DNA from: Pseudomonas oryzihabitans NBRC 102199
GTDB taxonomy: Bacteria > Pseudomonadota > Gammaproteobacteria > Pseudomonadales > Pseudomonadaceae
Length of the DNA: 64,000 nt
Direction: 5' to 3'
Assembly: GCF_000730625.1 (NCBI RefSeq)
Contig: NZ_BBIT01000014.1
Coordinates: 279,902-343,901, forward strand
Below are positions 30,196 through 38,921 of this stretch, one piece after another. The position numbers and the translations under genes are program-made. The notes beneath the pieces were generated by a model. It was not told the DNA's origin, did no database searches, and saw only the letters and a program-made list of their open reading frames with translations. Each line of letters opens with the position of its first letter. Within the stretch, counting starts at the first letter, position 1.

Positions 30196-31047
30196 ATGCA
30201 AACGTTTCGTCTGGTGATCGCCTGTCCGGACGGGGTAGGTATCGTGGCCAAGGTCAGCAACTTCCTGGCGACCTATAACGGCTGGATTACCGAAGCGAGT
30301 CACCATTCGGATACGGAGAGTGGCTGGTTCTTCATGCGCCATGAGATCCGCGCCGATTCACTGCCCTTCGATCTGGCCGGCTTCAGTCAGGCCTTCGCAC
30401 CCATCGCACGGGAATTCTCCATGCAATGGCGGATCACCGATTCGGCCCAGCGCAAGCGCGTGGTGCTCATGGCCAGTCGCGAATCCCACTGCCTGGCCGA
30501 CCTGTTGCACCGCTGGCACAGCGGCGAGCTGGATTGCGAGATCCCCTGCGTCATCTCCAACCACGACACCCTGCGCAGCATGGTCGAATGGCACGGCATT
30601 CCCTTCTTCCATGTGCCGGTCGATCCCGCCAACAAGCAGCCGGCCTTCGACGAGGTCTCGCGGCTGATCGATCTGCACCAGGCCGATACCGTGGTCCTGG
30701 CGCGCTACATGCAGATCCTGCCGCCGGATCTCTGCGCGCGCTATGCCCACCAGGTGATCAACATCCACCACAGCTTCCTGCCGTCCTTTGTCGGGGCCAA
30801 GCCCTATCACCAGGCGGCACAGCGCGGCGTCAAGCTGATCGGCGCCACCTGCCACTACGTGACCGAAGAGCTGGATGCCGGGCCAATCATTGAGCAGGAC
30901 GTGGAACGCGTCAGCCACCGGGACAACGTCGAAGACATGGTGCGCCTGGGCAAGGACGTCGAGAAGATGGTGCTGTCGCGCGGCCTGAGATACCACCTGC
31001 AAGAGCGGGTCATGGTTCATGGCAACAAGACCGTCATCTTCGACTGA
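30196..31047 (+). CDS. purU: Formyltetrahydrofolate deformylase PurU
   Basis: 283 residues from ATG 30196 (MQTFRLVIACPDGVGIVAKVS); the open frame extends 111 bases upstream, but the family begins here. It hydrolyses 10-formyl-THF to THF and formate. An N-terminal ACT domain (residues 1-80) precedes the formyltransferase fold with INIHHSFLPSFVGAKPYHQA and GATCHYVTEELDAGPIIEQ, holding the catalytic Asn/His/Asp positions. Order sbcB-mvaT-purU matches what I recall for Pseudomonas. Confidence 0.95.
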   Translation: MQTFRLVIACPDGVGIVAKVSNFLATYNGWITEASHHSDTESGWFFMRHEIRADSLPFDLAGFSQAFAPIAREFSMQWRITDSAQRKRVVLMASRESHCLADLLHRWHSGELDCEIPCVISNHDTLRSMVEWHGIPFFHVPVDPANKQPAFDEVSRLIDLHQADTVVLARYMQILPPDLCARYAHQVINIHHSFLPSFVGAKPYHQAAQRGVKLIGATCHYVTEELDAGPIIEQDVERVSHRDNVEDMVRLGKDVEKMVLSRGLRYHLQERVMVHGNKTVIFD

Positions 31048-31270
31048 CCACGAACGGCCAGCGGCGGCGCCCGGTACCGCGGCGCCGCCACCGCGCCTGG
31101 GCGAGGGCTGCCTGGCGCGCTATGACCTGCAGGCCATGATGGAAGAGGGCGGCGCCGACTTCAGTGCCGCTGCCGCGCTCTGGCAGCAACTGCAGGCACG
31201 GCAAGAGCACGAGGACGTCGCAGAGGACGCCCCGGACAGCAGGGATACGGACTCGACTCAGGCGTCTTGA
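31019..31270 (+). CDS. Possible small protein overlapping the purU end
   Basis: 83 codons, starting inside the last 29 bases of purU and ending inside the next gene on the other strand. The product is Ala/Pro-rich at the start and acidic at the end. No ribosome site and no family resemblance are seen. It may be a chance frame in high-GC DNA; listed only because the space is otherwise empty. Confidence 0.25.
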   Translation: MATRPSSSTDHERPAAAPGTAAPPPRLGEGCLARYDLQAMMEEGGADFSAAAALWQQLQARQEHEDVAEDAPDSRDTDSTQAS

Positions 31271-31479
31271 GCGGTGGCCTCGGCGCTGGTCTTGGCCTTG
31301 AGATCGGCGATCTTGCGTACCTCGGAGGCGAACACCTCGTCCTGCACGGTCGGCCGTTTCTTCCAGGGCTTGCGGTCGGGCTTGGGTTGAGCGGCGTAGG
31401 TGACGATTTCGCCACCGTAGACATCCTGATAGCGCTGGGCCTGGCGTTCCAGTTCAGCGCGAAGTTGATCTTTGGTCAC
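31258..31479 (-). CDS. Small conserved-looking hypothetical protein
   Basis: 73 residues, MTKDQLRAELERQAQRYQ then GGEIVTYAAQPKPDRKPWKKRP. It is highly charged, with a predicted N-terminal helix and no signal or membrane helix. The composition (many Lys, Glu, Gln) differs from random high-GC frames, which supports a real gene. I cannot name a family. It lies between purU and nadC, downstream of nadC on the same strand. Confidence 0.55.
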   Translation of the reverse strand: MTKDQLRAELERQAQRYQDVYGGEIVTYAAQPKPDRKPWKKRPTVQDEVFASEVRKIADLKAKTSAEATAQDA

Positions 31480-31588
31480 GGGTTCGATCTTGTTCGAGTG
31501 TCGCGAGAGGCGAGCGGTCGTCAGGACCGCTCGAAGCCGTTGCGCAAAGGGCGCGGCTGCGGAGTCTAGCCGCCGCGAGGTCCTTTGC

Positions 31589-32446
31589 CTATCCCACTCG
31601 ATCCAGGACGCGCATGGACAGGTCGATGGCCTTGACGTCCTTGGTCAGGGTGCCGATGGAGATGTAGTCGACACCGGTCTGGGCGATGCCGAGCAGGGTG
31701 TCCTGGTTGACGCCACCCGAGGCTTCCAGCTTGGCCCGGCCGGCGGTCAGGGCCACCGCCGTACGCATGTCGGCCAGGCTCAGCTCGTCCAGCATGACGA
31801 TGTCCGCGCCGGCGCTCAGGGCCTGTTCCAGCTCCTGCAAATTTTCCACCTCGACCTCCACCGGACGCCCCGGCGCCAGTTGCCGGGCGGTGGCCACGGC
31901 CTGGGCGATACCGCCACAGGCGGCAATGTGGTTTTCCTTGATCAGGAAGGCGTCGAACAGGCCGATGCGGTGGTTGTAGCAGCCGCCGCAGGTGACCGCG
32001 TATTTCTGGGCGCGGCGCAGGCCGGGCAGGGTCTTGCGGGTGTCCAGCAAGCGGACGGCGGTGTCCTGCACCAGATCGGCATAGTGGCGGCAGCGGGTGG
32101 CGGTGCCGGACAGCAACTGCAGGAAATTCAGGGCGCTGCGCTCGCCGGTGAGCAGGGCGCGCGCGGGACCCTGGAGTTCGAACAGCACCTGGTCGGGCGC
32201 GACCCGCTCGCCGTCGGCCACCTGCCAGCGGACCTCGACTGCGGGATCCAGCACCCGGAACACCTCGTCGACCCAGGCCGTGCCCGCCACTACCGCGGCC
32301 TCGCGGGTGATGATCCGCGCCCGGGCCTGCTGGTGAGCGGGGATCAGACCCGCCGTGAGATCACCACTGCCGACGTCTTCGCGCAGTGCAGCGGCGACGT
32401 TTTCGGTGATGACCTGGGCGAGATCGGCAGAGGTGGCGCTGGACAT
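31589..32446 (-). CDS. nadC: Nicotinate-nucleotide pyrophosphorylase NadC
   Basis: 285 residues. It makes nicotinate mononucleotide from quinolinate and PRPP in NAD synthesis. Family motifs are [12 protein letters not shown] [41 protein letters not shown] and [19 protein letters not shown] near the C-terminus is the phosphate-binding end of the barrel. It diverges from the DUF1631 gene, the same nadC/DUF1631 arrangement I recall from Pseudomonas. Confidence 0.95.
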   Translation of the reverse strand: MSSATSADLAQVITENVAAALREDVGSGDLTAGLIPAHQQARARIITREAAVVAGTAWVDEVFRVLDPAVEVRWQVADGERVAPDQVLFELQGPARALLTGERSALNFLQLLSGTATRCRHYADLVQDTAVRLLDTRKTLPGLRRAQKYAVTCGGCYNHRIGLFDAFLIKENHIAACGGIAQAVATARQLAPGRPVEVEVENLQELEQALSAGADIVMLDELSLADMRTAVALTAGRAKLEASGGVNQDTLLGIAQTGVDYISIGTLTKDVKAIDLSMRVLDRVG

Positions 32447-32731
32447 GAACGGACTCCGGTAGGGGTAGCGGCGGACGCGCGGGCAACTTTAGGGGAGGTT
32501 GACGATCTGAGATAGACAACGTTGAGTTATTCTAAGGGCAGGCGCTGACAGACAGGTGCCTTGTGAACCCTGTCATGTACTGTGCAGATGCCGATTGGTC
32601 GATGCCTTAGCAGAGCAAATAATGGCACATCGACAACGTTTCACCTCGCGGCCAGGGCGGCCAACGTTGTTCAATGCTCCTGTAGTGGAACGCGATTCAG
32701 CCGAACGCAAGAACGGTTGTGGGAGGCGGTG
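32447..32731. other. Divergent nadC/DUF1631 control region with three CAACGTT motifs
   Basis: In this 285-base gap CAACGTTG occurs at 32517-32524 and 32662-32669, and CAACGTTT at 32634-32641. The eight-base palindrome is rare by chance in DNA of this composition, so it may be a protein-binding repeat. A frame in register with the DUF1631 gene runs through this region, but its sequence does not look like protein. Confidence 0.4.
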
Positions 32732-34918
32732 GTGCAGAACGACGTAAACGTAGTTCATTTCAAGGCGCTCGGGGAGTCCTCTTCCCGATTGCCTGCAGTG
32801 CTTTTACCGGTCAGGGATCGCGCCGCTCAGCGACTCAATGCCTCCTTGCAGCAGCTGTTCGACAACGCCGACGATGCGCTGTTTGAAATGGCCGATCGCG
32901 CCGGCAGCAACCAGGAACAGAGCCTCTATTTCGAAGCGATGCGCGACCTGCGTCTGCGCCGCAAGAGTATCGAGCGCAGCTTTCTTCAGCAGTATTTCGA
33001 GCGTTTCGCCGCGCTGAACAACCTGGTCGGCAGCAAGCCGGAGATGCGCCTGGACAGCGTCTCCTATGAAGACCTCAGCCTGGTGCAGAACGATGCGCTG
33101 GAAGAGAGCGTCGCCGTGGACACCATGGTGGCCAAGGCGCTCAGCAACAACGCCATGGCCATCAGCCACCTGACCATCAGATTCAATACCCAGCTGTCGA
33201 GCAAGCTGGACGACTCGACCCATCCGCTGGGCCCGCGCCGGCTGTGCGAGGCCTTCGTCGAAGCCTGTCGCGATCTCGACACCGACATCAAGGTCAAGCT
33301 GATCATCTACAAGCTGTTCGAGCGTTTCGTGCTCAATGGTCTGGGTCAGCTGTACGCGGAATCCAATCGGCAGCTGGTCGACGCCGGCGTACTGCCCCAA
33401 CTCAAGGCCATCCCCCAGCAGGTGCCGAGCCGCTCGGCCAAGGGCTACAGCGGGCGCACCCCGGCCCACGTCAACAGCGAAGACGACGGTCAGGAGCTCT
33501 TTGGTACCCTGCAGGGCCTCCTGGCCCAGCTGCGCACGCCGGGCAGCGCCACCCTGGGTGGCGGCATGGCGGTCGATGAGGGTGCCGCGACCGGTGATGG
33601 CCAGGCCATCACCAGCTACGACCTCATGCGGCTGCTGTCGCACCTGCAGCAGCAGATTTCCGGCCAGTCCCTGGAGGGCTATGACCTCAAGGCGCAACTG
33701 GGGGTGGCCCTGGGCCGCATCAGCGAGCGCTCGGGTCGAAAGCGCGTGGTGGGGCAGGTCGACGAAGACGTCATCAACCTGGTGGCGATGCTGTTCGAAT
33801 TCATTCTCGACGACCTTACCCTGCCGGATTCGCTCAAGGCGCTGATCGCTCGCCTGCAGATTCCCATGCTCAAGGTCGCGGTCCTCGACAAGACCTTTTT
33901 CAGCCGTGGCAGCCATCCGGCCCGGCGGCTGCTCAACGAGATCGCCGCCGCCTCCCTGGGCTGGGGCGAGCAGAGCGATCTGCAGCGCGACGGCCTGTAT
34001 CAGAAGATCGAGCAGATCGTGCAGCGCCTGCTGTCCGACTTCGTCGACGATCCAGAGATCTTCGCCGAGCTGCTGGCCGACTTCATGGCCTATGTCAGCG
34101 ACGAACAGCGGCGCAGCGAATTGCTCGAGCAGCGCACCCGCGATGCCGAGGAAGGCCGGGCGCGCGCCGAGATCGCCCGCTTGCAGGTCGAGCACGTCCT
34201 GAGTCAGCGTCTGCAGGAACACTCTCTGCCGGCCGCAGTACAGCGTGTCCTGCGCGAGGCCTGGAGCCAGGTGCTGCTGCTGACCTGCCTGAAGCAGGGC
34301 TACGACTCCAGCGAATGGCGCGCAGCCCTCAAGACCATGGACGATCTGATCTGGAGCATCCAGCCGCACCACGACGTGGCGTCCCGCCAGCGTCTGCTGG
34401 AGATGGTGCCCGGCTTGCTCAAGGCGTTGCGGGAAGGCCTGGCCAGCGCGGCCTTCGATCCCTTCTCCACCTCCGAATTCTTCACCGAACTGGAATCCCT
34501 GCACGTCCAGACCTTTCAGCAGACCCGTCCCGAGCTGGCGGATGCGGCAGCGGACACCGCGAGCGTGGCACCTGCCTCGCCTCCCGCCGAGGAACCCTTC
34601 GAGCTGCCACGCGCAGGCGAACGGATCACCGGGCTGACCAGCGACTCCCTGGAGTGGGTGGATGCCCTTTCGGTAGGCGCCTGGCTGGAGATCCAGGACG
34701 TCGAGCAAAAGCTGCGCTGCAAGCTGGCCGCGGTCATCCGGCCCATGGGCCGCCTGGTGTTCGTCAATCGGACCGGCATGAAGGTGCTGGATCGCACCCG
34801 TGAGGAGCTGGCGCTGGATTACCAGGAAGACCGGGTACGGCTGCTGGACGATGCCTTGCTGTTCGACCGGGCCATGACCTCGGTGATCGGCAACCTGCGG
34901 GGCCAGTCGCCTTCCTGA
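32732..34918 (+). CDS. DUF1631 family protein
   Basis: 728 residues from GTG 32732, with GGGAGG six bases upstream; a longer in-frame start at 32582 lacks such a site and adds a Cys/Thr-rich stretch that does not look native. The protein is mostly helical and acidic, matching the DUF1631 family (older annotations say 'thymidine phosphorylase', which is not supported). A long Glu/Arg-rich coiled coil is near residues 455-490 (RRSELLEQRTRDAEEGRARAE). The last 100 residues may form a PilZ-like barrel (LEWVDALSVGAWLEI, KLRCKLAAVIRPMGRLVFVN). Function unknown. Confidence 0.75.
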   Translation: MQNDVNVVHFKALGESSSRLPAVLLPVRDRAAQRLNASLQQLFDNADDALFEMADRAGSNQEQSLYFEAMRDLRLRRKSIERSFLQQYFERFAALNNLVGSKPEMRLDSVSYEDLSLVQNDALEESVAVDTMVAKALSNNAMAISHLTIRFNTQLSSKLDDSTHPLGPRRLCEAFVEACRDLDTDIKVKLIIYKLFERFVLNGLGQLYAESNRQLVDAGVLPQLKAIPQQVPSRSAKGYSGRTPAHVNSEDDGQELFGTLQGLLAQLRTPGSATLGGGMAVDEGAATGDGQAITSYDLMRLLSHLQQQISGQSLEGYDLKAQLGVALGRISERSGRKRVVGQVDEDVINLVAMLFEFILDDLTLPDSLKALIARLQIPMLKVAVLDKTFFSRGSHPARRLLNEIAAASLGWGEQSDLQRDGLYQKIEQIVQRLLSDFVDDPEIFAELLADFMAYVSDEQRRSELLEQRTRDAEEGRARAEIARLQVEHVLSQRLQEHSLPAAVQRVLREAWSQVLLLTCLKQGYDSSEWRAALKTMDDLIWSIQPHHDVASRQRLLEMVPGLLKALREGLASAAFDPFSTSEFFTELESLHVQTFQQTRPELADAAADTASVAPASPPAEEPFELPRAGERITGLTSDSLEWVDALSVGAWLEIQDVEQKLRCKLAAVIRPMGRLVFVNRTGMKVLDRTREELALDYQEDRVRLLDDALLFDRAMTSVIGNLRGQSPS

Positions 34919-34932
34919 GATCGCTGCGACAC

Positions 34933-34962
34933 AAAAAAGCCGTCCCTCGGGACGGCTTTTTT
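34933..34962. terminator. Bidirectional terminator between DUF1631 gene and ndh
   Basis: AAAAAAGCCGTCCC, short loop, GGGACGGCTTTTTT: an eight-base GC stem with an A run and a T run on either side. It lies 15 bases after the DUF1631 stop and 19 before the ndh stop on the other strand. Confidence 0.92.
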
Positions 34963-34980
34963 CATGCCTGGGCCAGGGGC

Positions 34981-36273
34981 CTAGTGCAGTTTGAGGCGCG
35001 GCTCGGTCTTGCGTCTCAGGTGATCGCCGGCAAACAGCGCCAGGGCGCGCAGCGGGCCATAGAGGGCCACCTGGTGCATCCGGTAGAGCGAGACATAGAA
35101 GGTCCGCGCCAGCCAGCCTTCCAGGGTCAGACTGCCCAGGGCGCCGCCCATGAGATTGCCGACCGCGCTGAAGCGCGACAGCGAGATCAGCGAGCCGTAG
35201 TCCTTGTAGACGTAGTCGGGTAGCGGCTTGCCTTCCAGGCGTGCCTTGAAGGTCTTCACCAGCAGGGAGGCCTGCTGGTGGGCGGACTGGGCACGCGGCG
35301 GCACGGTACGGGTATCGCCGGGGGTCAGCGGGCAGGCCGCGCAGTCGCCCAGGGCGAAGACATTCGGGTCGCGGGTGGTCTGCAGCGTCGAGTTGACCAC
35401 CAGCTGGTTGATGCGGTTGGTCTCGAGACCCGCCAGGTCCTTGAGAAAGGCCGGTGCGCGGATGCCGGCGGCCCAGACCTTGAGGCTGGCCGGGACGAAT
35501 TCACCCGCGGTCTGCAGGCCGTCGGCGCGGACTTCCTTGACCGCCGAACCGGTCAGCACCCGCACGCCGAGTTTTTCCAGGGTGCGATGCGCCTGGCCGG
35601 CGATCCGCTCGGGCAGGGCCGGGAGGATGCGCGGACCGGCTTCGACCAGGGTGATGCGCAGGTCTTCGGGGCGGATGCGATCCATGCCGTAGGCCTGCAG
35701 CTCTTCGGCGGCGTTGCGCAGTTCGGCCGCCAGTTCCACGCCGGTGGCACCGGCGCCGACGATGGCCACCTCGATGAATTCACCCGGCTGTTCGCTGACA
35801 TGGGCGCGCAGGTAGTGGGTCAGCAGCTTGCGGTGGAAGCGCTCGGCCTGGGCCCGGGTGTCGAGGAAGATGCAGTTTTCCGCGGCGCCCGGCGTGCCGA
35901 AATCGTTGGTGGTGCTGCCGATGGCCAGTACCAGGGAGTCATAGCCGATCTCCCGTTCCGGGACCAGGACGGCGCCGTCGTCCTCGATGGCGGCCAGTTG
36001 CACCTTGCGGCGCTCGCGATCCAGGCCGGTCATGCGTCCGAGCTGGAATTCGAAGTGATTCCACTTGGCCTGGGCGACATAGCTCAGTTCGTCTTCGGTG
36101 GAGTTGAGCGAGCCGGCGGCCACCTCGTGCAGCAGCGGTTTCCACAGGTGGGTGGCATTGGCGTCGATCAGCACGATCTGCGCCTGGTCGCGCTTGCCCA
36201 GGCTACGGCCCAGGCGGGTAGCCAGTTCCAGGCCGCCGGCGCCGCCGCCGACGATAACGATGCGATGGGTCAT
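34981..36273 (-). CDS. ndh: Type II NADH dehydrogenase Ndh
   Basis: 430 residues from ATG 36273 (MTHRIVIVGGGAGGLELATRLG); a GTG nine bases upstream is also in frame. It is a peripheral membrane flavoprotein that passes electrons from NADH to ubiquinone without pumping protons. The FAD-binding GGGAGGLE is at the N-terminus, the NADH-binding VAIVGAGATGVELAAEL near residue 170, and VFALGDCAACP binds FAD. The C-terminal amphipathic part (LEGWLARTFYVSLYRMHQ) fits membrane attachment. Confidence 0.93.
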   Translation of the reverse strand: MTHRIVIVGGGAGGLELATRLGRSLGKRDQAQIVLIDANATHLWKPLLHEVAAGSLNSTEDELSYVAQAKWNHFEFQLGRMTGLDRERRKVQLAAIEDDGAVLVPEREIGYDSLVLAIGSTTNDFGTPGAAENCIFLDTRAQAERFHRKLLTHYLRAHVSEQPGEFIEVAIVGAGATGVELAAELRNAAEELQAYGMDRIRPEDLRITLVEAGPRILPALPERIAGQAHRTLEKLGVRVLTGSAVKEVRADGLQTAGEFVPASLKVWAAGIRAPAFLKDLAGLETNRINQLVVNSTLQTTRDPNVFALGDCAACPLTPGDTRTVPPRAQSAHQQASLLVKTFKARLEGKPLPDYVYKDYGSLISLSRFSAVGNLMGGALGSLTLEGWLARTFYVSLYRMHQVALYGPLRALALFAGDHLRRKTEPRLKLH

Positions 36274-36527
36274 GGAGAGCACTCATAGAGAAGGAAAGCG
36301 TGAGCCGGACCGGGCGCGTCGCCGCGTGCGGGCGCAGTCCCGGGCTGGTGAAAATCTGGGGTCGTCGAAGCGCGCGAATCGAGACATCTAGCAAGGAAGA
36401 TGGGCGAAAAGTCGTCAAATTCAAGGGAAGCGGCCTGCATCTGCTCTGGCAGGGACGTCTGCGGCGACGAGAGGTAGCGCTAGTTTAACCGGGCTGGCCC
36501 GGCCATTCGACCCTAGGGAAACTGGGG

Positions 36528-37007
36528 TCAATCCAGGACCTCCAGCCGATCGCCCAGGCGGATGATGCCGCTTTCCAGGACCCGGGCCGTGAGGCCGCCG
36601 TGGCCGCGCATGGCCTGGAAGGTCCCTGGTCCGAGGCGCTCCTCCAGGCGCGCGCAGGGCTGGCACCAGCCGGTGGTCTCCAGCACCGCCTGGCCGATGC
36701 GAAAGCGCCGGTTCTTCAGGCTGAACAGATTGATCCCGGCGATGACCAGATTGCGGCGCAGGTCGGCGGGTGCGACGGCCTTGCCGATCAGCGCGGCCAC
36801 CACCGGCAGGTGTTCCCACTGGATCAGGGTGACCTGGCGCTGGTTGCGCGGGGTGGGCCGGGCGTGATCGCCGGTCAGGCCGGCGTCACGCCGGGCCTCC
36901 ACCGCGTCGATTTCGACCATGGGTGCGCGCGCACTGGGTCGCACGCCGATCCAGCGCACCTCGCCCGACTGGGGAACCTGGGCCAGCAGTTCTTTGAGAG
37001 GGATCAT
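36528..37007 (-). CDS. MOSC-domain protein
   Basis: 159 residues from ATG 37007, which has GAGGAG just upstream; the frame is open 72 bases further but without support. The MOSC fold, as in molybdenum-cofactor sulfurases and YiiM-like proteins, is shown by GLTGDHARPTPRNQRQVTLIQ, LRRNLVIAGINLFSLKNRRF and the cysteine-bearing TGWCQPCARLEE. Such domains transfer sulfur or use molybdopterin; the substrate is not known. 243 bases upstream of the next gene hold nothing I recognise. Confidence 0.82.
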   Translation of the reverse strand: MIPLKELLAQVPQSGEVRWIGVRPSARAPMVEIDAVEARRDAGLTGDHARPTPRNQRQVTLIQWEHLPVVAALIGKAVAPADLRRNLVIAGINLFSLKNRRFRIGQAVLETTGWCQPCARLEERLGPGTFQAMRGHGGLTARVLESGIIRLGDRLEVLD

Positions 37008-37090
37008 GGGGCTCCTCGACGCGATGGTGGTGCCAATCCGAGCGGTAGGGCAGGATAGCGGCCTCGATAGACCGTTCAAGAGAGGATGCC

Positions 37091-37567
37091 ATGCGCGCTG
37101 GAGTTCTGGCGTTGTTGCTGTCGTGTCTGCTGCTGCCCCTGACCGCTCTGGCGCTCGAACCGGGTGAGCGGGTGGCGCCCTTCACCCTGCTCGATCAGCG
37201 TGACCAGCCCTATACCTTCGACGACCAGCTGCAGGTCCTGCTGCTGGCGCGCAGCATGAGCGGCTCGGGGCTGGTCAAGGAAGCCATGCGCGATCAGCCG
37301 GCAGGCTATATCGACGGCACCCGGGTGGCCTACATCGCCGACATCAGCAGCATGCCGGCGGCCATCACCCGGATGTTCGCCGTGCCGGCCATGCGCAAGT
37401 ATGGCTACCGGGTCCTGCTCGACCGCGAATCGCGCATCGTGCCGCGCTTTCCCGGCGCGGCCGACAAGGTGCTGTGGGTGACCCTCGACCATGGCCGTTT
37501 CGTCGGTCAGCGGGAATTCAGCGACGCCAGCGCGCTGCGCGACGCGCTCAAGGCCAAGGCCCGCTGA
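37091..37567 (+). CDS. Exported thioredoxin-fold protein without CxxC
   Basis: 158 residues with a signal peptide (about 1-22, LLLSCLLLPLTALALEPG) and then a peroxiredoxin/thioredoxin-like layout (GERVAPFTLLDQRDQPYTFDD, VLLLARSMSGSGLVKEA, YGYRVLLDRESRIVPRFPGAADKVLWVTLD). There is no cysteine after the signal sequence, so it cannot do thiol chemistry. Its role is unknown. The stop shares a base with the ampD start, so it is translationally coupled to cell-wall recycling. Confidence 0.65.
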   Translation: MRAGVLALLLSCLLLPLTALALEPGERVAPFTLLDQRDQPYTFDDQLQVLLLARSMSGSGLVKEAMRDQPAGYIDGTRVAYIADISSMPAAITRMFAVPAMRKYGYRVLLDRESRIVPRFPGAADKVLWVTLDHGRFVGQREFSDASALRDALKAKAR

Positions 37568-38127
37568 TGGACGGGGTGTTCGTCGATGGCTGGTATCGCG
37601 AGGCGCGGCTGTGTCCTTCGCCCAACCACAACGAACGTCCGGCAGGGACGGAAGTGTCCCTGCTGGTGATCCACAACATCAGCTTGCCGCCCGGGCAATT
37701 CGGCACCGGCTGCGTCCAGGCCTTCTTCCAGAATTGCCTGGATCATTCGGCCCATCCCTTCTTCGCGGAGATCGCCGAGCTGAAGGTGGCGGCGCACTTT
37801 CTCATCGAGCGCGACGGGACGGTGACCCAGTTCGTCTCCTGCGCCCAGCGCGCCTGGCATGCCGGCGTCTCGTCCTTCGACGGCCGCGAGAACTGCAACG
37901 ACTTCTCCCTGGGTATCGAGCTGGAAGGCACGGACGACCTGGCCTACACCGACGCCCAGTACCGCGCCCTGGGGCGGCTGACGCGGGCGCTGCAGCGCGC
38001 CTATCCGGCGATCACCGCGGAACGTATCCAGGGCCACAGCGACATCGCCCCGGGGCGCAAGACCGATCCCGGTCCGGCCTTCGACTGGGCGCGGCTGCAA
38101 GGCGAATTGGCGGTCGAGGAGAACTAG
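37567..38127 (+). CDS. ampD: 1,6-anhydro-MurNAc-L-alanine amidase AmpD
   Basis: 186 residues from ATG 37567. AmpD cleaves the peptide from 1,6-anhydro-MurNAc during cytoplasmic wall recycling, and its loss in Pseudomonas causes AmpC derepression. The three zinc ligands are visible: His36, His157 and Asp167 (GHSDIAPGRKTDPGP). It overlaps the preceding gene by one base and the convergent tatD-like gene by four. Confidence 0.94.
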   Translation: MDGVFVDGWYREARLCPSPNHNERPAGTEVSLLVIHNISLPPGQFGTGCVQAFFQNCLDHSAHPFFAEIAELKVAAHFLIERDGTVTQFVSCAQRAWHAGVSSFDGRENCNDFSLGIELEGTDDLAYTDAQYRALGRLTRALQRAYPAITAERIQGHSDIAPGRKTDPGPAFDWARLQGELAVEEN

Positions 38128-38921
38128 GCGAGGCCGGCGGCGTCCCAGCCGAACACCGCGCAGGCATTGCGGGTGGTGACGGTGGCCAAGGTCTCGGGCG
38201 AGACCTGCCAGAGCGGCGCCAGGGCCGCGCAGATGGCCGGCAGATGGGTGGGGCTGTTGCGCACGTCCGGATGCATGGCGGGCGGCATGTCGGGCGCATC
38301 GGTCTCCAGCACGATGCCCTCCAGCGGCAACTGTGGCAGTACCCGCTGCAGTCTCTTCGCCTGCGGCCAGGTGGGTGCGCCGCCCAGGCCGATCTTGAAA
38401 CCCAGGCGCAGGTATTCGCGGGCTTCCTCGAAGCTGCCGGAAAAGGCATGGGCGATGCCGGCCCGGGGTGGCTTGAGACGCTTCAGGATCCTGGCTACAT
38501 CGGCATGGGCGCGGCGCACGTGCAGCAGCACCGGCAACTCCAGCTCCATGGCCAGGCGCACCTGCTGTTCGAAGAACCAGGCCTGGCGCGCCTTGTCCGG
38601 CGCCTCGACGAAATAGTCCAGGCCGATCTCGCCCAGGGCGCAGAGGCGGGGATCGCTCCGGCGCTCCAGGCAGAAGGCCCGGAGCGCTTCGATATCGGCT
38701 TCCTGATGACGCTGCAGGTACAGGGGATGCAGGCCGGGCGCCGCATGGAGGCCGGCATTGGCCGTGGCGACCCGCCAGAGTTGCGGCCATTGGCTGCGCT
38801 CGACGCCGATCAGCACCTGGCGGACCACCCCGAGGCGCGCGCACTCGGCCAGTAGCGCCGGTCGCGCGGCGTCGAAGTCCGGATAGTCCAGGTGATTGTG
38901 GGTGTCGATCAGCAGGCTCAT
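38124..38921 (-). CDS. TatD-family metal-dependent hydrolase
   Basis: 265 residues. The HxH metal motif DTHNHLD is at the N-terminus (His8, His10). GEIGLDYF, the LLHVRRAH histidine and LETDAPDM (Asp) are the other metal-ligand motifs of TatD-type nucleases. These enzymes act on DNA, often 3'-5' exonuclease; the exact substrate here is unknown. Its ATG overlaps the cra stop (ATGA), so it is the second gene of a cra-tatD unit. Confidence 0.88.
   Translation of the reverse strand: MSLLIDTHNHLDYPDFDAARPALLAECARLGVVRQVLIGVERSQWPQLWRVATANAGLHAAPGLHPLYLQRHQEADIEALRAFCLERRSDPRLCALGEIGLDYFVEAPDKARQAWFFEQQVRLAMELELPVLLHVRRAHADVARILKRLKPPRAGIAHAFSGSFEEAREYLRLGFKIGLGGAPTWPQAKRLQRVLPQLPLEGIVLETDAPDMPPAMHPDVRNSPTHLPAICAALAPLWQVSPETLATVTTRNACAVFGWDAAGLA

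Noticed and set aside
32634..32645. Cra-like half site ACAACGTTTCA near nadC
   Set aside because: Only part of the palindrome matches, and it is one of several CAACGTT repeats there; better treated as a separate motif.
32582..32731. Longer N-terminus for the DUF1631 protein
   Set aside because: The extra 50 residues are Cys/Thr/Arg-rich and unlike the rest; GTG 32732 has a GGGAGG site at proper spacing.
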